A stretch of DNA of 64,000 nucleotides from positions 124,001 to 188,000 of the forward strand of contig PALD01000080.1 in the NCBI GenBank assembly GCA_002710685.1, given 5' to 3'. The notes under the pieces are model-generated. The model did no database searches, was not told the DNA's origin, and worked only from the letters and a program-made list of their open reading frames with translations. The DNA comes from Cytophagaceae bacterium (lineage in GTDB: Bacteria > Bacteroidota > Bacteroidia > Flavobacteriales > Flavobacteriaceae). Each line of letters starts with the position of its first letter. The stretch's first letter is position 1. Below, piece after piece: positions 17,878-27,053 of the stretch. A program made the translations under genes and the position numbers.

Positions 17878-19269
17878 ATGCAATATAATCACGAAGAAGA
17901 AAATTTCCCGCTTACCCGTTTTGAATCCATGTTGAAGACCAACAATGTTCTTTTTTTTGATTCAGAAGAGTTTGAAAACATTGTGAACCATTACCTTGAA
18001 AACGGCAAGATAGCCCTTGCAAAGAAAGCCGTTAAGCTAGGTCTTGAACAACACCCTTCTTCCACAAACCTCAAGTTGTACCGTATAGAGATCCTCATAT
18101 TCGAGAACAAGCTCAAGGAAGCTGATGTTCTTCTCAATGACCTTTATCTACTTGAGCCGCACAATGAAGAAGTGTATATTCAAAAAGCAAACATCTACAG
18201 TAAACAAGAAGACCACAAGATGGCAGTCTCCTTACTGGAGACTGCCCTTGAGCTTACCGAAGATGATGCTGACATCTATTCACTGATAGGTATGGAATAC
18301 CTTTTCATGGAAGATTTTCAAAATGCAAAATTCAACTTCATGAAATGTCTAGAAGTTGATGAAGAAGACTATTCTGCCCTGTATAATGTTATCTATTGTT
18401 TTGATTTCCTGGGGCAGCTTGATGAGGCCATTGATTATCTCAACATGTTCCTTAACAAGCATCCCTATTGTGAGGTGGCATGGCATCAAATAGGCAAACA
18501 GTATTTTGATCTTAAGGAATATGAAAAGGCCCTTGCCGCCTTTGATTTTGCCATAATCAGTGATGACACTTTTTTAGGGGCCTATTTTGAAAAAGGCAAG
18601 GTGCTTGAAAAACTGGGACGTTATAACGAGGCCATTGAAAATTACCAGATTACCCTAAGCCTTGATGACCCCACGTCATTCGCTTATTTAAGAATGGGCA
18701 AATGTTATCAAAAGCTGAGCTGCGATGACCTCGCCCTTAAATACTTCAACAAGACCGTTCATGAAGATCCCCTGCTGGACAAGGGGTGGCTTGCCATAAC
18801 CGACTTTTACCTAAAAAAACTGGATTATCAAAATGCCCTGTACTATGTAAACAAGGCCATAAATATTGATGGAGATAACGTACTCTACTGGAAACGTTAT
18901 GCCAAAATAAACGATAAGCTCAAGTTTTATGAAGAGGCAGAGCGGGGTTACCGCAAAACGCTTGAACTGGGGAATTATGAGATGGAAACCTGGCTCACAA
19001 GGTCTGATATCCTGATGTACCTGGGTGAATTTGATGCCTCGATCGCAAACCTTGAGCAGGCTAAAGAATTTTATCCTGAAGCTGCTGAGATTGAATTTAG
19101 GCTTGCAGGGCTCAATTTTGAAAAAGGAGATAATACCACCGCGTTTTTTCATCTTGACAATGCGTTGAGAATAGAACCTGCCTATGATATCATTCTTGAA
19201 GAACTGTTTCCTGGGGCTTATTTACAAAAAGGTGTTAGGGAAAAAATAAACCTTGCCAAAAAGTCCTAA
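17878..19269 (+). CDS. Tetratricopeptide repeat protein
   Basis: A 463-aa protein made almost entirely of TPR helices from about residue 35 to 450 (for example LKLYRIEILIFENKLKEADV, and W-------LG-YEKA-AAF type units), about eleven to twelve repeats. There is no signal peptide or transmembrane helix, so it is probably a cytoplasmic scaffold. No catalytic domain is attached. It lies 113 nt after the aminotransferase and 42 nt before the first DUF368 gene, all on the same strand. The partner is unknown. Confidence 0.88.
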   Translation: MQYNHEEENFPLTRFESMLKTNNVLFFDSEEFENIVNHYLENGKIALAKKAVKLGLEQHPSSTNLKLYRIEILIFENKLKEADVLLNDLYLLEPHNEEVYIQKANIYSKQEDHKMAVSLLETALELTEDDADIYSLIGMEYLFMEDFQNAKFNFMKCLEVDEEDYSALYNVIYCFDFLGQLDEAIDYLNMFLNKHPYCEVAWHQIGKQYFDLKEYEKALAAFDFAIISDDTFLGAYFEKGKVLEKLGRYNEAIENYQITLSLDDPTSFAYLRMGKCYQKLSCDDLALKYFNKTVHEDPLLDKGWLAITDFYLKKLDYQNALYYVNKAINIDGDNVLYWKRYAKINDKLKFYEEAERGYRKTLELGNYEMETWLTRSDILMYLGEFDASIANLEQAKEFYPEAAEIEFRLAGLNFEKGDNTTAFFHLDNALRIEPAYDIILEELFPGAYLQKGVREKINLAKKS

Positions 19270-19311
19270 GGGTTTTCTTAATTTTGAGGGCAATACACTT
19301 AATGCCACTCA

Positions 19312-20292
19312 ATGCAAAATAAAAAAACGCCCCTGCAATATGCCATGGTTACCCTTAAGGGTATGGCAATGGGAGCTGCTGATGTCGTCCCCGGGGTTTC
19401 GGGCGGAACCATTGCCTTTATCACGGGTATCTATGAAGAGCTGATAACGACCATAGACAAGCTTAGCCTATCATTTTTTAAATACTGGAAAAAAGAGGGT
19501 TTCATCCCTACTTTCAAGAGGTTTAACCTGGGCTTTCTATGCTGCCTTTTCCTGGGGATCTTTATAAGTGTACTTTCCCTGGCAAAACTCATATCTTATT
19601 TACTGGACGCATATCCCGTAATGTTATGGGCCTTCTTCTTTGGGCTTATACTGGCCAGCATATGGCTTATAGGAAAGCAGATCATGAAATGGAACATTGG
19701 CGTTTATGTCATGGGTATCCTGGGTATTGCCATCTCATACTATATCACGGTTGCAGAACCCCTTGATGGTTCTGCCAGTTATGGATTTATCTTTATCTCA
19801 GGATTCCTGGCCATAATAGCCATGATACTACCTGGCATTTCAGGTGCATTTATCCTGTTGCTGCTGGGGTCTTATGCACTTGTGCTGGGTACGGTTGAGG
19901 ATTTTGTGGATGGTATTGCCCAGGGTAATTATAGACAAGTAGCTTTTGCCTTGAGCAAATTAATTGTTTTCATGATAGGGTGTGTTATAGGCCTTAAGTC
20001 TTTTTCAAAAGCACTGACCTACCTTTATGTAAATTATAAAAACCTTACCCTCGCCCTGCTCACGGGCTTTATGATAGGTGCCCTCAATAAGGTATGGCCC
20101 TGGAAAGAGGTGCTGAGCTACAGGACAAATAGTGAGGGGCATGAGGTACCATTACTGGAAAAAAGTATCTTACCTCAAAATTTTGATGGGGACCCGCAGA
20201 TTTTATCTGTTGTCATACTTGCCGTGTTCGGGTTTTTGCTCATATTTATAATAGAAAGATTAGCGATTAAGAAGCCACTGGATGTTCACTGA
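19312..20292 (+). CDS. DUF368 polyprenyl-phosphate transporter (first of a tandem pair)
   Basis: A 326-aa integral membrane protein with about eight to nine hydrophobic helices. The two half-motifs PGVSGG (27-32) and LPGISGAF (about 173-180) are the DUF368 signature and imply an inverted-repeat fold. DUF368 members have been reported to recycle undecaprenyl phosphate across the membrane (PopT/UptA), and I infer that role here. The 3' end overlaps the next DUF368 gene by 11 nt, so the two are co-translated. Confidence 0.87.
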   Translation: MQNKKTPLQYAMVTLKGMAMGAADVVPGVSGGTIAFITGIYEELITTIDKLSLSFFKYWKKEGFIPTFKRFNLGFLCCLFLGIFISVLSLAKLISYLLDAYPVMLWAFFFGLILASIWLIGKQIMKWNIGVYVMGILGIAISYYITVAEPLDGSASYGFIFISGFLAIIAMILPGISGAFILLLLGSYALVLGTVEDFVDGIAQGNYRQVAFALSKLIVFMIGCVIGLKSFSKALTYLYVNYKNLTLALLTGFMIGALNKVWPWKEVLSYRTNSEGHEVPLLEKSILPQNFDGDPQILSVVILAVFGFLLIFIIERLAIKKPLDVH

Positions 20293-21307
20293 TACACGTT
20301 CATTTTCTGACAAGGTATGGTTAGTGCTCAAGGGGCTTGCCATGGGTGCGGCAAACAAGGTGCCTGGTGTATCTGGTGGTGTCGTGGCCTATGTGGTAGG
20401 GTTTTATGAAGAGTTTATCTACTCGTTGCAGAAAATAAACGGAAAGGCACTTGCCCTACTTCTCAATGGTAGGTTCAGGAGTTTTGGCCGTTATATAAAC
20501 GGCAAGTTCCTGGGGCTTCTCACCCTGGGTATGATCATAAGCTACTTTAGTGTCTCCAGGTTACTGGATATGGCCATAAGCAATTTTCCGCTGTTTGTGT
20601 GGAGTGGATTCTTTGGGATGATCATAGGCAGTATTTACTATATCGCAAAAGACTTTGACGACTGGTCAAGAAAAAACATCATCATATTGTCCATGGGCAT
20701 TATCGTGGGTGTGGGAATAAGCCTGCTGGAACCCGCCAAGGAAAACAACAGTTTATGGTTTGTGTTCTTTTGTGGAATCATAGGCGTCTCTGGCATGACG
20801 CTACCCGGTCTATCAGGGTCTTTTATACTGATATTGCTGGGCAACTATGTCCTGTTGCTGGTTGACTCAGTAAATGCCCTGTATGACACGATTGCAGATA
20901 TTTTTCAGGCAGATTTTTCATTTTTGAACAACCCGGAGCGGGTCCTCTTGCTCAAGGTGATGGGCATGTTTACCCTGGGGTCAATCTTTGGCCTGGTCAC
21001 CCTGTCCAACTTTTTGGGTTATCTGCTCAAGCATTTTAAACATGCCACCAATGCCGGTATCATAGGGTTTATTACCGGTTCCCTGGGTGTTGTATGGCCC
21101 TGGAAAGAAGAAGTTTTTGACATGGATATAAATGGTGAAATACTATATGACCGGCTGGGCAATCCCATTTTAAAGAATTATGATAGATTTTGGCCACATG
21201 AATTTTCTACCGAAAACATACTGGCCGTATTTTTTATAGCCCTGGGCATCTCAATCGTGGTGGCCCTGGGCAAGTATGGTGAAAAAAACAGATTGAAACA
21301 TGCGTAA
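20282..21307 (+). CDS. DUF368 polyprenyl-phosphate transporter (second of a tandem pair)
   Basis: A 341-aa membrane protein homologous to its upstream neighbour. It carries PGVSGG (28-33), LPGLSGSF and the conserved C-terminal GS-GVVWPWKEE segment, which matches NKVWPWKEV in the first copy. Sequence divergence is high outside these motifs, so the duplication is old. The two copies could work as separate transporters or as a heteromer. The gene overlaps both neighbours (11 nt upstream, 8 nt into aroE). Confidence 0.86.
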   Translation: MFTDTRSFSDKVWLVLKGLAMGAANKVPGVSGGVVAYVVGFYEEFIYSLQKINGKALALLLNGRFRSFGRYINGKFLGLLTLGMIISYFSVSRLLDMAISNFPLFVWSGFFGMIIGSIYYIAKDFDDWSRKNIIILSMGIIVGVGISLLEPAKENNSLWFVFFCGIIGVSGMTLPGLSGSFILILLGNYVLLLVDSVNALYDTIADIFQADFSFLNNPERVLLLKVMGMFTLGSIFGLVTLSNFLGYLLKHFKHATNAGIIGFITGSLGVVWPWKEEVFDMDINGEILYDRLGNPILKNYDRFWPHEFSTENILAVFFIALGISIVVALGKYGEKNRLKHA

Positions 21308-22028
21308 ATTTGGCCTTATTGGCAAAAACATAGACTATAGCTTTTCAAGGACTTATTTTAAACAGAAGTTTGACCATGAAAACATAAATGCCGATTATGA
21401 CAATTATGATTGCCCAGATGAAACTACGGTAAAAAAGCTTTTTAAGGAAAAAAATGACATTATCGGTTTCAATGTGACCATACCCTATAAGCAAGTGGTC
21501 ATGAAGTGCATGAGCGAGATGAATAAACATGCCCTTGCCATAGGCGCCGTAAATACAATAAAAAAACTACCTGACGGAAAGTACAAAGGGTATAATACAG
21601 ACTACATAGGTTTTACCGAAAGTATCAAGCCCTTCCTGAAGAGCTATCATAAATATGCCCTAATCCTGGGCACCGGGGGTGCTGCCAAGGCAATCATGTA
21701 TTCATTTGACCTGATGGATATTTCCTATAAAGTGGTTTCACGTATGCCAAAGGGCAATCAAATAACCTATAATGATATTGATGGGCGTATGTTGAGCAAA
21801 TATCAAGTAATCGTTAACTGCACGCCGCTGGGCACCTATCCTGATATTAAAAAAGCACCGCAACTGCCCTATCACCTCTTGACAAACAAGAACCTGCTGT
21901 ACGATTTGGTTTACAACCCCACCGAAACCCAGTTCCTTAAAAACGGAAAAGCAAATGGCGCTCAGGTAACTAATGGATTTGAAATGCTGAAACTACAGGC
22001 CGAGGCCGCGTGGAATATCTGGAATTAA
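21300..22028 (+). CDS. aroE: Shikimate dehydrogenase
   Basis: A 242-aa NADPH-dependent reductase making shikimate from 3-dehydroshikimate. Residues seen are the substrate loop (YSFSRTYF), catalytic Lys64 in NVTIPYKQ, GAVNTI, the Asp of GYNTDYIGF near residue 102, the NADP motif LGTGGAAKAI, and NCTPLGTYPD. It is shorter than Escherichia coli AroE (272 aa) but complete at both ends. The N-terminal motif is DYSFSRTYF rather than the common HS-SP/SP-IHN, the usual drift in Bacteroidetes. It overlaps the DUF368 gene by 8 nt. Confidence 0.93.
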   Translation: MRKFGLIGKNIDYSFSRTYFKQKFDHENINADYDNYDCPDETTVKKLFKEKNDIIGFNVTIPYKQVVMKCMSEMNKHALAIGAVNTIKKLPDGKYKGYNTDYIGFTESIKPFLKSYHKYALILGTGGAAKAIMYSFDLMDISYKVVSRMPKGNQITYNDIDGRMLSKYQVIVNCTPLGTYPDIKKAPQLPYHLLTNKNLLYDLVYNPTETQFLKNGKANGAQVTNGFEMLKLQAEAAWNIWN

Positions 22029-22037
22029 TAGCATACC

Positions 22038-22069
22038 TTGCACTATTCACTTACTTAATAGTATCTTTA
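22038..22069 (+). promoter_or_regulatory. Candidate promoter for the DUF349 gene
   Basis: TTG at 22038-22040, then 21 nt, then TATCTTTA at 22062-22069 (one mismatch to TAnnTTTG). It lies 35 nt before the start codon. Confidence 0.35.
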
Positions 22070-22103
22070 TATCATTAAATCGATATACAAATTAGATTTA
22101 CCC

Positions 22104-24269
22104 ATGTCTAAAGAAAACAAAGCAATAGAAGAAGAAAAATATGACAAGGCAGAAGAGAAAGCTTTGAAAGAAGATGCTCAAAAAGTACAGCTTCCCACTC
22201 CTGAAAGTATAGATGCCGAGATAGAAGAAGATACTGCTACAGCTGAAGATGAGCTCGAGGCTGAATCCATTGCCGTCATAGGAGATAAAACGGAGGAAGA
22301 AATAGATGTCAATGACGAAGAGTCACAAATCCAGGAAGGAAGTCTTGAAGAACTGGAGTATGTGAACAAAAAAAATGAAGATACCGAAGATACAGCTGAA
22401 GAAAAACCTGCCGGTGATGACGAGGATGATGAAGAGTTTGTCGATGACCATGATGAGCATCATGAAGAGATAGACCATGATAATGTTGACGAAGCCTTAA
22501 ACGAGGATACTGAGGATGAATCTGCTGCAGAACGCCATAAAATTCCCAAAAAGGATTATGACTCCATGAAAAAGGAGGAGTTGATCAAGGAATTTAGAAC
22601 GCTGCTCAAGAATGAAAAAATACAGGCCATTAAAGAACACGTTGACGAAATACGTGCTTCCTTTATCTCAAAATTTGAAGAAGAGCAGGATGAGGCCAAA
22701 GAGAAATTTCTTGAAGAAGGGGGCAACATCATTGATTTTAGGTATTACAATCCACTAAAAAAGGAGTTCAATACCCTTTATTTTGATTACCGCGATAAGC
22801 GCAACAGCTATTTTCAAAACCTCAAGAGGGACCTTAACGCAAACCTCAATACGAGAAACGAACTCATCGAAGAGCTCAAGACCCTCAAGGACGAAGTAGG
22901 TGGAGAAGACAGCATCAACACCATCCTTGAAAAATTCAGGGACATACAAGAACGCTGGCGAAGTGCCGGTAATATCCCCAGGGACAGGTACAACCTGGTA
23001 TGGAACAACTACCATCACCATGTAGAGAACTTTTATGATTTTCTGCACCTTAACCGCGAGTTTCGTGACAAGGATTTTAAAGAAAACCTAGATAAGAAAC
23101 TCAAGCTCATAGAGCAGGCCGAAGAACTGGCACAGGACGCTGACCCCATAAAATCTTTCCGTGAGCTGCAGATGCTTCACAAGATATGGAAAGAAGAAGT
23201 AGGCCCGGTTGCCCGCGAGTACCGTGAAGAAATCTGGGACAAGTTCAGCAATGCCACAAAAAAGGTGCATGAGGCCCGCCAGGACTATTTTAAGAACATT
23301 GATGCCATCCATGAGCAAAACCTGGCCAAAAAGCAGGAAGTAATCGCAAAAATAGAAGCCGTAGGTGATGCCGGTGCAAAAAACCACAGCGGCTGGCAGG
23401 CAAAAATCAAGGAAGTCGAGGCCCTGCGCGATGAATTTTTCAAACTGGGCAAAGTGCCACGCAAGGACAATGAATCCACCTGGAAGGCCTTTAAAAACGC
23501 CACGCGCAACTTTAACCGCAAGAAAAACGGGTTTTATAAAGACCAGAAGAAAGAGCAGTACGACAACCTCAAGAAAAAGATGGAACTTATCCAGATTGCC
23601 GAGGATAACATGAACAATGAGAAGGACGAGGTAACCACTGACCTGATGAAAAAAATACAGTCAGACTGGAAGAAAGTGGGCCATGTTCCCCGTAAGGATA
23701 GTGACAAGATATGGAAGCGGTTCAAAAAAGCATGCAACCATTATTTTGATAGGCTTCACGCCGAAAAGAAAGAAGTGCTGGAAGAAGAAAAAGACAACCT
23801 TGTTGAAAAACAAGAGCTGCTCGATAAGGTCAACGCCATGAAACTTACCGGTGACCATGCCGCAGACCTCAAAGACATCAAAAGTGTCATTGCAGAATGG
23901 AAGGAAACCGGAAGGGTCCCCCACAGCAAGAAGAAAATCGAGAAAGAATTCAACCAGGCACTCGACGGCCTTTTCAAACAGCTTGACCTGAGCAAAAAAG
24001 ATGCAGAACTCATTAAATATGACAATAGGGTCGCTGCCATGGCTGACGAGGACGATGACCGTCAACTCAATAAAGAACGCTATTTTATCACCAAGAAAAT
24101 CGATGAAGTCCAAGCTGAAATAAATCAGTTAGAAAACAATCTCGGTTTCTTTCAACATGTGCCAGATGACAACCCCATGGTTGCAGAGGTCCATAAAAAA
24201 ATAGCCGATCAAAAGAAAAACCTGGAAATATGGAAAGCCAAATTATCAAAGCTTAAATCCATCTATTGA
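22104..24269 (+). CDS. DUF349 domain protein with acidic N-terminus
   Basis: A 721-aa cytoplasmic protein. Residues 1-150 are strongly acidic and low complexity (poly Glu/Asp). From about residue 210 the chain consists of repeated alpha-helical units of about 70 residues, each with an aromatic -W---G-(V/I)PR----D--W--F motif (RSAGNIPRDRYNLVWNNY, KLGKVPRKDNESTWKAF, KVGHVPRKDSDKIWKRF, ETGRVPHSKKKI). The C-terminus is coiled-coil. This is the DUF349 family, which is helical and functionally uncharacterised. Only the last repeat departs from the VPR pattern. There is no signal or membrane segment. Confidence 0.88.
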   Translation: MSKENKAIEEEKYDKAEEKALKEDAQKVQLPTPESIDAEIEEDTATAEDELEAESIAVIGDKTEEEIDVNDEESQIQEGSLEELEYVNKKNEDTEDTAEEKPAGDDEDDEEFVDDHDEHHEEIDHDNVDEALNEDTEDESAAERHKIPKKDYDSMKKEELIKEFRTLLKNEKIQAIKEHVDEIRASFISKFEEEQDEAKEKFLEEGGNIIDFRYYNPLKKEFNTLYFDYRDKRNSYFQNLKRDLNANLNTRNELIEELKTLKDEVGGEDSINTILEKFRDIQERWRSAGNIPRDRYNLVWNNYHHHVENFYDFLHLNREFRDKDFKENLDKKLKLIEQAEELAQDADPIKSFRELQMLHKIWKEEVGPVAREYREEIWDKFSNATKKVHEARQDYFKNIDAIHEQNLAKKQEVIAKIEAVGDAGAKNHSGWQAKIKEVEALRDEFFKLGKVPRKDNESTWKAFKNATRNFNRKKNGFYKDQKKEQYDNLKKKMELIQIAEDNMNNEKDEVTTDLMKKIQSDWKKVGHVPRKDSDKIWKRFKKACNHYFDRLHAEKKEVLEEEKDNLVEKQELLDKVNAMKLTGDHAADLKDIKSVIAEWKETGRVPHSKKKIEKEFNQALDGLFKQLDLSKKDAELIKYDNRVAAMADEDDDRQLNKERYFITKKIDEVQAEINQLENNLGFFQHVPDDNPMVAEVHKKIADQKKNLEIWKAKLSKLKSIY

Positions 24270-24300
24270 TTATAAGGCAATCTATTGAACAAGAATATAC

Positions 24301-24337
24301 AAGGGATTAAATATTTTTTTTAATCCCTTCTTTTTTT
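24301..24337 (+). terminator. Intrinsic terminator after the DUF349 gene
   Basis: Arms AAGGGATTAAA/TTTAATCCCTT with a T-rich loop, followed by CTTTTTTT. A dispersed palindrome follows at once. Confidence 0.8.
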
Positions 24338-24355
24338 GGGTTAAACCCAAAAAAA
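24331..24355. repeat. Dispersed hairpin element (TTTGGGTT/AACCCAAA)
   Basis: Twelve-base arms TTTTTTTGGGTT and AACCCAAAAAAA around a single A. The T run is shared with the upstream terminator. Confidence 0.55.
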
Positions 24356-24515
24356 CACCAGCCCAGACCCTCCATATTGTACAAAAACCACAGTTTAACA
24401 TCTAAGTCCCCAGAAGCGTTAAACTATACCCAATTACTAGAGATAACTTCTTAAAACCTATCCTTTACGATTTACGTGGCCTAGCTTGCACCGTTATATC
24501 AAAAATTTAAAAATC

Positions 24516-25001
24516 ATGAAAAGATTTCAATCAATGTTTGCAATTGCATTTTTCATAACGCTGTTTAGTGGCGCGCATGCAATTGCACAGACGGTGCCCG
24601 CACCACAGGTAACTGAGCAGGCCAACATAAGCGATCAAGAACTTACAAAATTTGCAAACGCCTACATGGGCCTGCAGCAAATAGGCATGGAGGCAAATGA
24701 GCTGATGACAGATGCAATCGCAAAAGAAGGAATGGAAGTGACCCGCTTCAACGAGATACATCAAGCGGCACTGGACCCTAGCAAAGAAAGCGATGCCACT
24801 GAGGCCGAAATGAAAAAACATGAGGCCATTGTTGCTAAACTAGAAGGTATGTCAGGTGATATACAGGCTAAGATGGAAAAGAAGATCAAAGAAGAAGGCC
24901 TTACTTTACAACGCTATGAAACCATAGTAAATGCCATGCGCGCAGACAAGGACCTCGTGGCGCGCCTACAGGCTAAAATGGAAGCTAACGGCAACGGTTA
25001 A
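24516..25001 (+). CDS. DUF4168 domain protein, exported
   Basis: A 161-aa protein with a signal peptide (from MKRFQSMFAIAFFITLF; cleavage probably after AHAIAQ). The mature part has paired helical DUF4168-type units (SDQELTKFANAYMGLQQIGMEA, and ITLQRYETIVNAMRAD-like repeats), charged and Ala/Glu-rich. It is probably periplasmic. I chose the ATG at 24516 because the 10-residue N-terminal extension would bury the signal peptide. The function is unknown. It is monocistronic, with a strong terminator. Confidence 0.8.
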   Translation: MKRFQSMFAIAFFITLFSGAHAIAQTVPAPQVTEQANISDQELTKFANAYMGLQQIGMEANELMTDAIAKEGMEVTRFNEIHQAALDPSKESDATEAEMKKHEAIVAKLEGMSGDIQAKMEKKIKEEGLTLQRYETIVNAMRADKDLVARLQAKMEANGNG

Positions 25002-25025
25002 TAGACATTGACTATCTGCCCAAAT

Positions 25026-25060
25026 AAAAAACACCACGCGATTTGCGTGGTGTTTTCTTT
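25026..25060 (+). terminator. Intrinsic terminator after the DUF4168 gene
   Basis: Arms AACACCACGC/GCGTGGTGTT with a GATTT loop, then TTCTTTTT. It is followed at once by a dispersed palindrome. Confidence 0.85.
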
Positions 25061-25074
25061 TTGGCGTAAGCCAG
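25058..25074 (+). repeat. Dispersed hairpin element (TTTGGC-GTAA-GCCAG)
   Basis: Arms TTTTTGGC and GCCAG around GTAA. It begins in the T tract of the upstream terminator. Confidence 0.55.
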
Positions 25075-25077
25075 ATA

Positions 25078-26115
25078 TTAATTTTCGTACAGGTACATTG
25101 ATGAAGCACCCGTAAGGTCATAACTGAGCACGGGGGTCATATCACCACCGGTAACCGGTATCTGGTTAAAGCCCAGAACCTTACCGCCACCATTGGCTAG
25201 TTCTGCGATTAGCACAAGTCCAGATTCACTATAAAGCTCAACACTTACTGGGTTCCCCAGTGTGGTTGAGGCTCCTTTAACCCTGGTTTGTTCCCCAGCT
25301 GATATGGTACCTTCATCCCCGGCACTGGTAAATGCTGACTCAAAAGAAGTGATCACGTTAAATGCACCATCTGAATCACTTGCTGCATCACCTATATCTG
25401 TAAGTACCATGGTACCGTTATCAAAGGCAAGCCCGTGAGTCCTTACAATTCCATCAATGGATACGGTACTTGTCGCGGCAACCGTGGCATCTGTGGTGTT
25501 GGTTCCCACAAAGTTTGTGAATTTTGCAAGCTTGTTAGTGGTATCAACCACAGCATACAGGTCGTTGCCCACAAACTCGATACCCCAAACCTTAAAGTCA
25601 ACGGTCACGATATTGCGCAGGGTAAATGAATCATCAGCCCTGGTATAGATAAAGAACCTTCCTTTAGTATCATCTCCACCTACAGGGGCATTGTCAGATA
25701 CCACATAAAAGTTTCCGTTAACAGCAAGGTCACGAGGACTGGTAAGTCCATCTGTCAAGTCAGTAGAAAAACTACTGGTTACACTCACTGAGGTATCTAT
25801 TGTATTATCAACATCTACATTTACATCAAGAAAAGTTGATAGCTGTACAGCTGGTGAACGCTCTACTTGTGTAAATGAGTCATCATCTTCTGAATAATAG
25901 ATACCTTCAGTATCTACGGCAGCATTGGTATATGTGGTAACTGAATTACGTATCAAATCAAGTTTTGTGACATTCCCGTTAGTATGGTTGGTGACATAAA
26001 GGTCCACGTTTCCTGTGGGTTCAACAGGTGTGGTACCAGAACCATCATCGTCCAGGCATGAGGTTAGGGCAAAACTAGCGGTTAGTGCCAGCGCAAAAGG
26101 TTTAATGATTTTCAT
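25078..26115 (-). CDS. Lipoprotein, probable beta-propeller
   Basis: A 345-aa lipoprotein: signal MKIIKPFALALTASFALTSC with lipobox LTSC, then an acidic linker (LDDDGSG). The mature domain has repeated LYV-----NVTKLDL and similar strands, with phrases resembling beta-propeller blades such as SPRDLAVNGNFYVVSDN and VWGIEFVGNDLYAVVD. It probably faces outward or the periplasm. It is Thr/Asp/Ser-rich, common for marine Flavobacteria. No catalytic or binding motif is recognised. Confidence 0.75.
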   Translation of the reverse strand: MKIIKPFALALTASFALTSCLDDDGSGTTPVEPTGNVDLYVTNHTNGNVTKLDLIRNSVTTYTNAAVDTEGIYYSEDDDSFTQVERSPAVQLSTFLDVNVDVDNTIDTSVSVTSSFSTDLTDGLTSPRDLAVNGNFYVVSDNAPVGGDDTKGRFFIYTRADDSFTLRNIVTVDFKVWGIEFVGNDLYAVVDTTNKLAKFTNFVGTNTTDATVAATSTVSIDGIVRTHGLAFDNGTMVLTDIGDAASDSDGAFNVITSFESAFTSAGDEGTISAGEQTRVKGASTTLGNPVSVELYSESGLVLIAELANGGGKVLGFNQIPVTGGDMTPVLSYDLTGASSMYLYEN

Positions 26116-26262
26116 AACAAGTTTAGTTAAAGTTTAATCTCTATTAGACTACCAGTTTATCTGGTATTTATTAACAGATGAAAGACAAACGCAAAGGTTG
26201 CTTGTAAAGTTTAAATTTTAACCTGACTTTAAGGTTTGGCCGGCTCAAATGTTAAAAAAGAG

Positions 26263-27003
26263 TTATTGAAATAGGCGACGTGCATGCTCAAGATCTTCTG
26301 GGGTGTCTATACCTATCGCCGGTTTTTTTGAAAAGACCATCTTTATCTTCTTGCCATACTCAAGATACCGTATGGCCTCGATTTTTTCAGAAGCTTCAAG
26401 CATGCGCATGGGCAGTTTTTGAAAATCAAGTATAGCCTGCTTTCTAAAGGCATAGATGCCCACATGCTTATAATAGGTAACCCCTACTGTTTTATCGCGA
26501 TGATAGGGAATGGGAGAACGTGAAAAGTAAAGTGCAAAATCATCTTTATCCGTGATTACCTTAACGTTGTTTGGGTTTGCTGTCTCATCAGGATCATGTA
26601 TGGGGGTCATAATGGATGCCAGGTCAATATGCTGCGCATCATTCTCATTAAAAACGGCAAGTACATTGGCAAGGTCTTCCTTATTTGTGAAAGGTTCATC
26701 CCCCTGCACGTTCACCACGATATCCACATCAAGTGCTTCCACCGCTTCTGCGATCCTATCACTACCGCAGTCATGCTCCTTGATGCTCATGATGGCCTTG
26801 CCCCCATGAGCCTGCACCGCATTATGAATAACATCACTATCCGTCACGACATACACCTCCTCAAACAATCCCGTGGCTACGGTGGCCTCATATGTGCGTA
26901 TGATGACCGGCTTGCCCGCCAGGTCCTGCATTAATTTACCAGGAAAACGGCTTGCCTCAAACCTTGCGGGAATCATGGCGATTATTCTAAGCGGCTTACT
27001 CAT
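26263..27003 (-). CDS. kdsB: 3-deoxy-manno-octulosonate cytidylyltransferase
   Basis: A 246-aa enzyme making CMP-Kdo for the LPS inner core. Signatures are [24 protein letters not shown], the VVTDSDVI acid motif, the [10 protein letters not shown] and [10 protein letters not shown] cores, and a C-terminal [12 protein letters not shown]. The length and order are as in E. coli KdsB (248 aa). It is 50 nt downstream of the RecD-like helicase gene on the same strand, with a dispersed hairpin in the gap. Confidence 0.96.
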   Translation of the reverse strand: MSKPLRIIAMIPARFEASRFPGKLMQDLAGKPVIIRTYEATVATGLFEEVYVVTDSDVIHNAVQAHGGKAIMSIKEHDCGSDRIAEAVEALDVDIVVNVQGDEPFTNKEDLANVLAVFNENDAQHIDLASIMTPIHDPDETANPNNVKVITDKDDFALYFSRSPIPYHRDKTVGVTYYKHVGIYAFRKQAILDFQKLPMRMLEASEKIEAIRYLEYGKKIKMVFSKKPAIGIDTPEDLEHARRLFQ

Positions 27004-27015
27004 GCGTTTTTATTA

Positions 27016-27030
27016 TTTGGCTGCGGCCAA
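27016..27030. repeat. Dispersed hairpin element (TTTGGC/GCCAAA)
   Basis: TTGGC and GCCAA around TGCG, in the short gap between the RecD-like gene and kdsB. Confidence 0.4.
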
Positions 27031-27053
27031 AATTAAACAAACCCAATAAAAGA

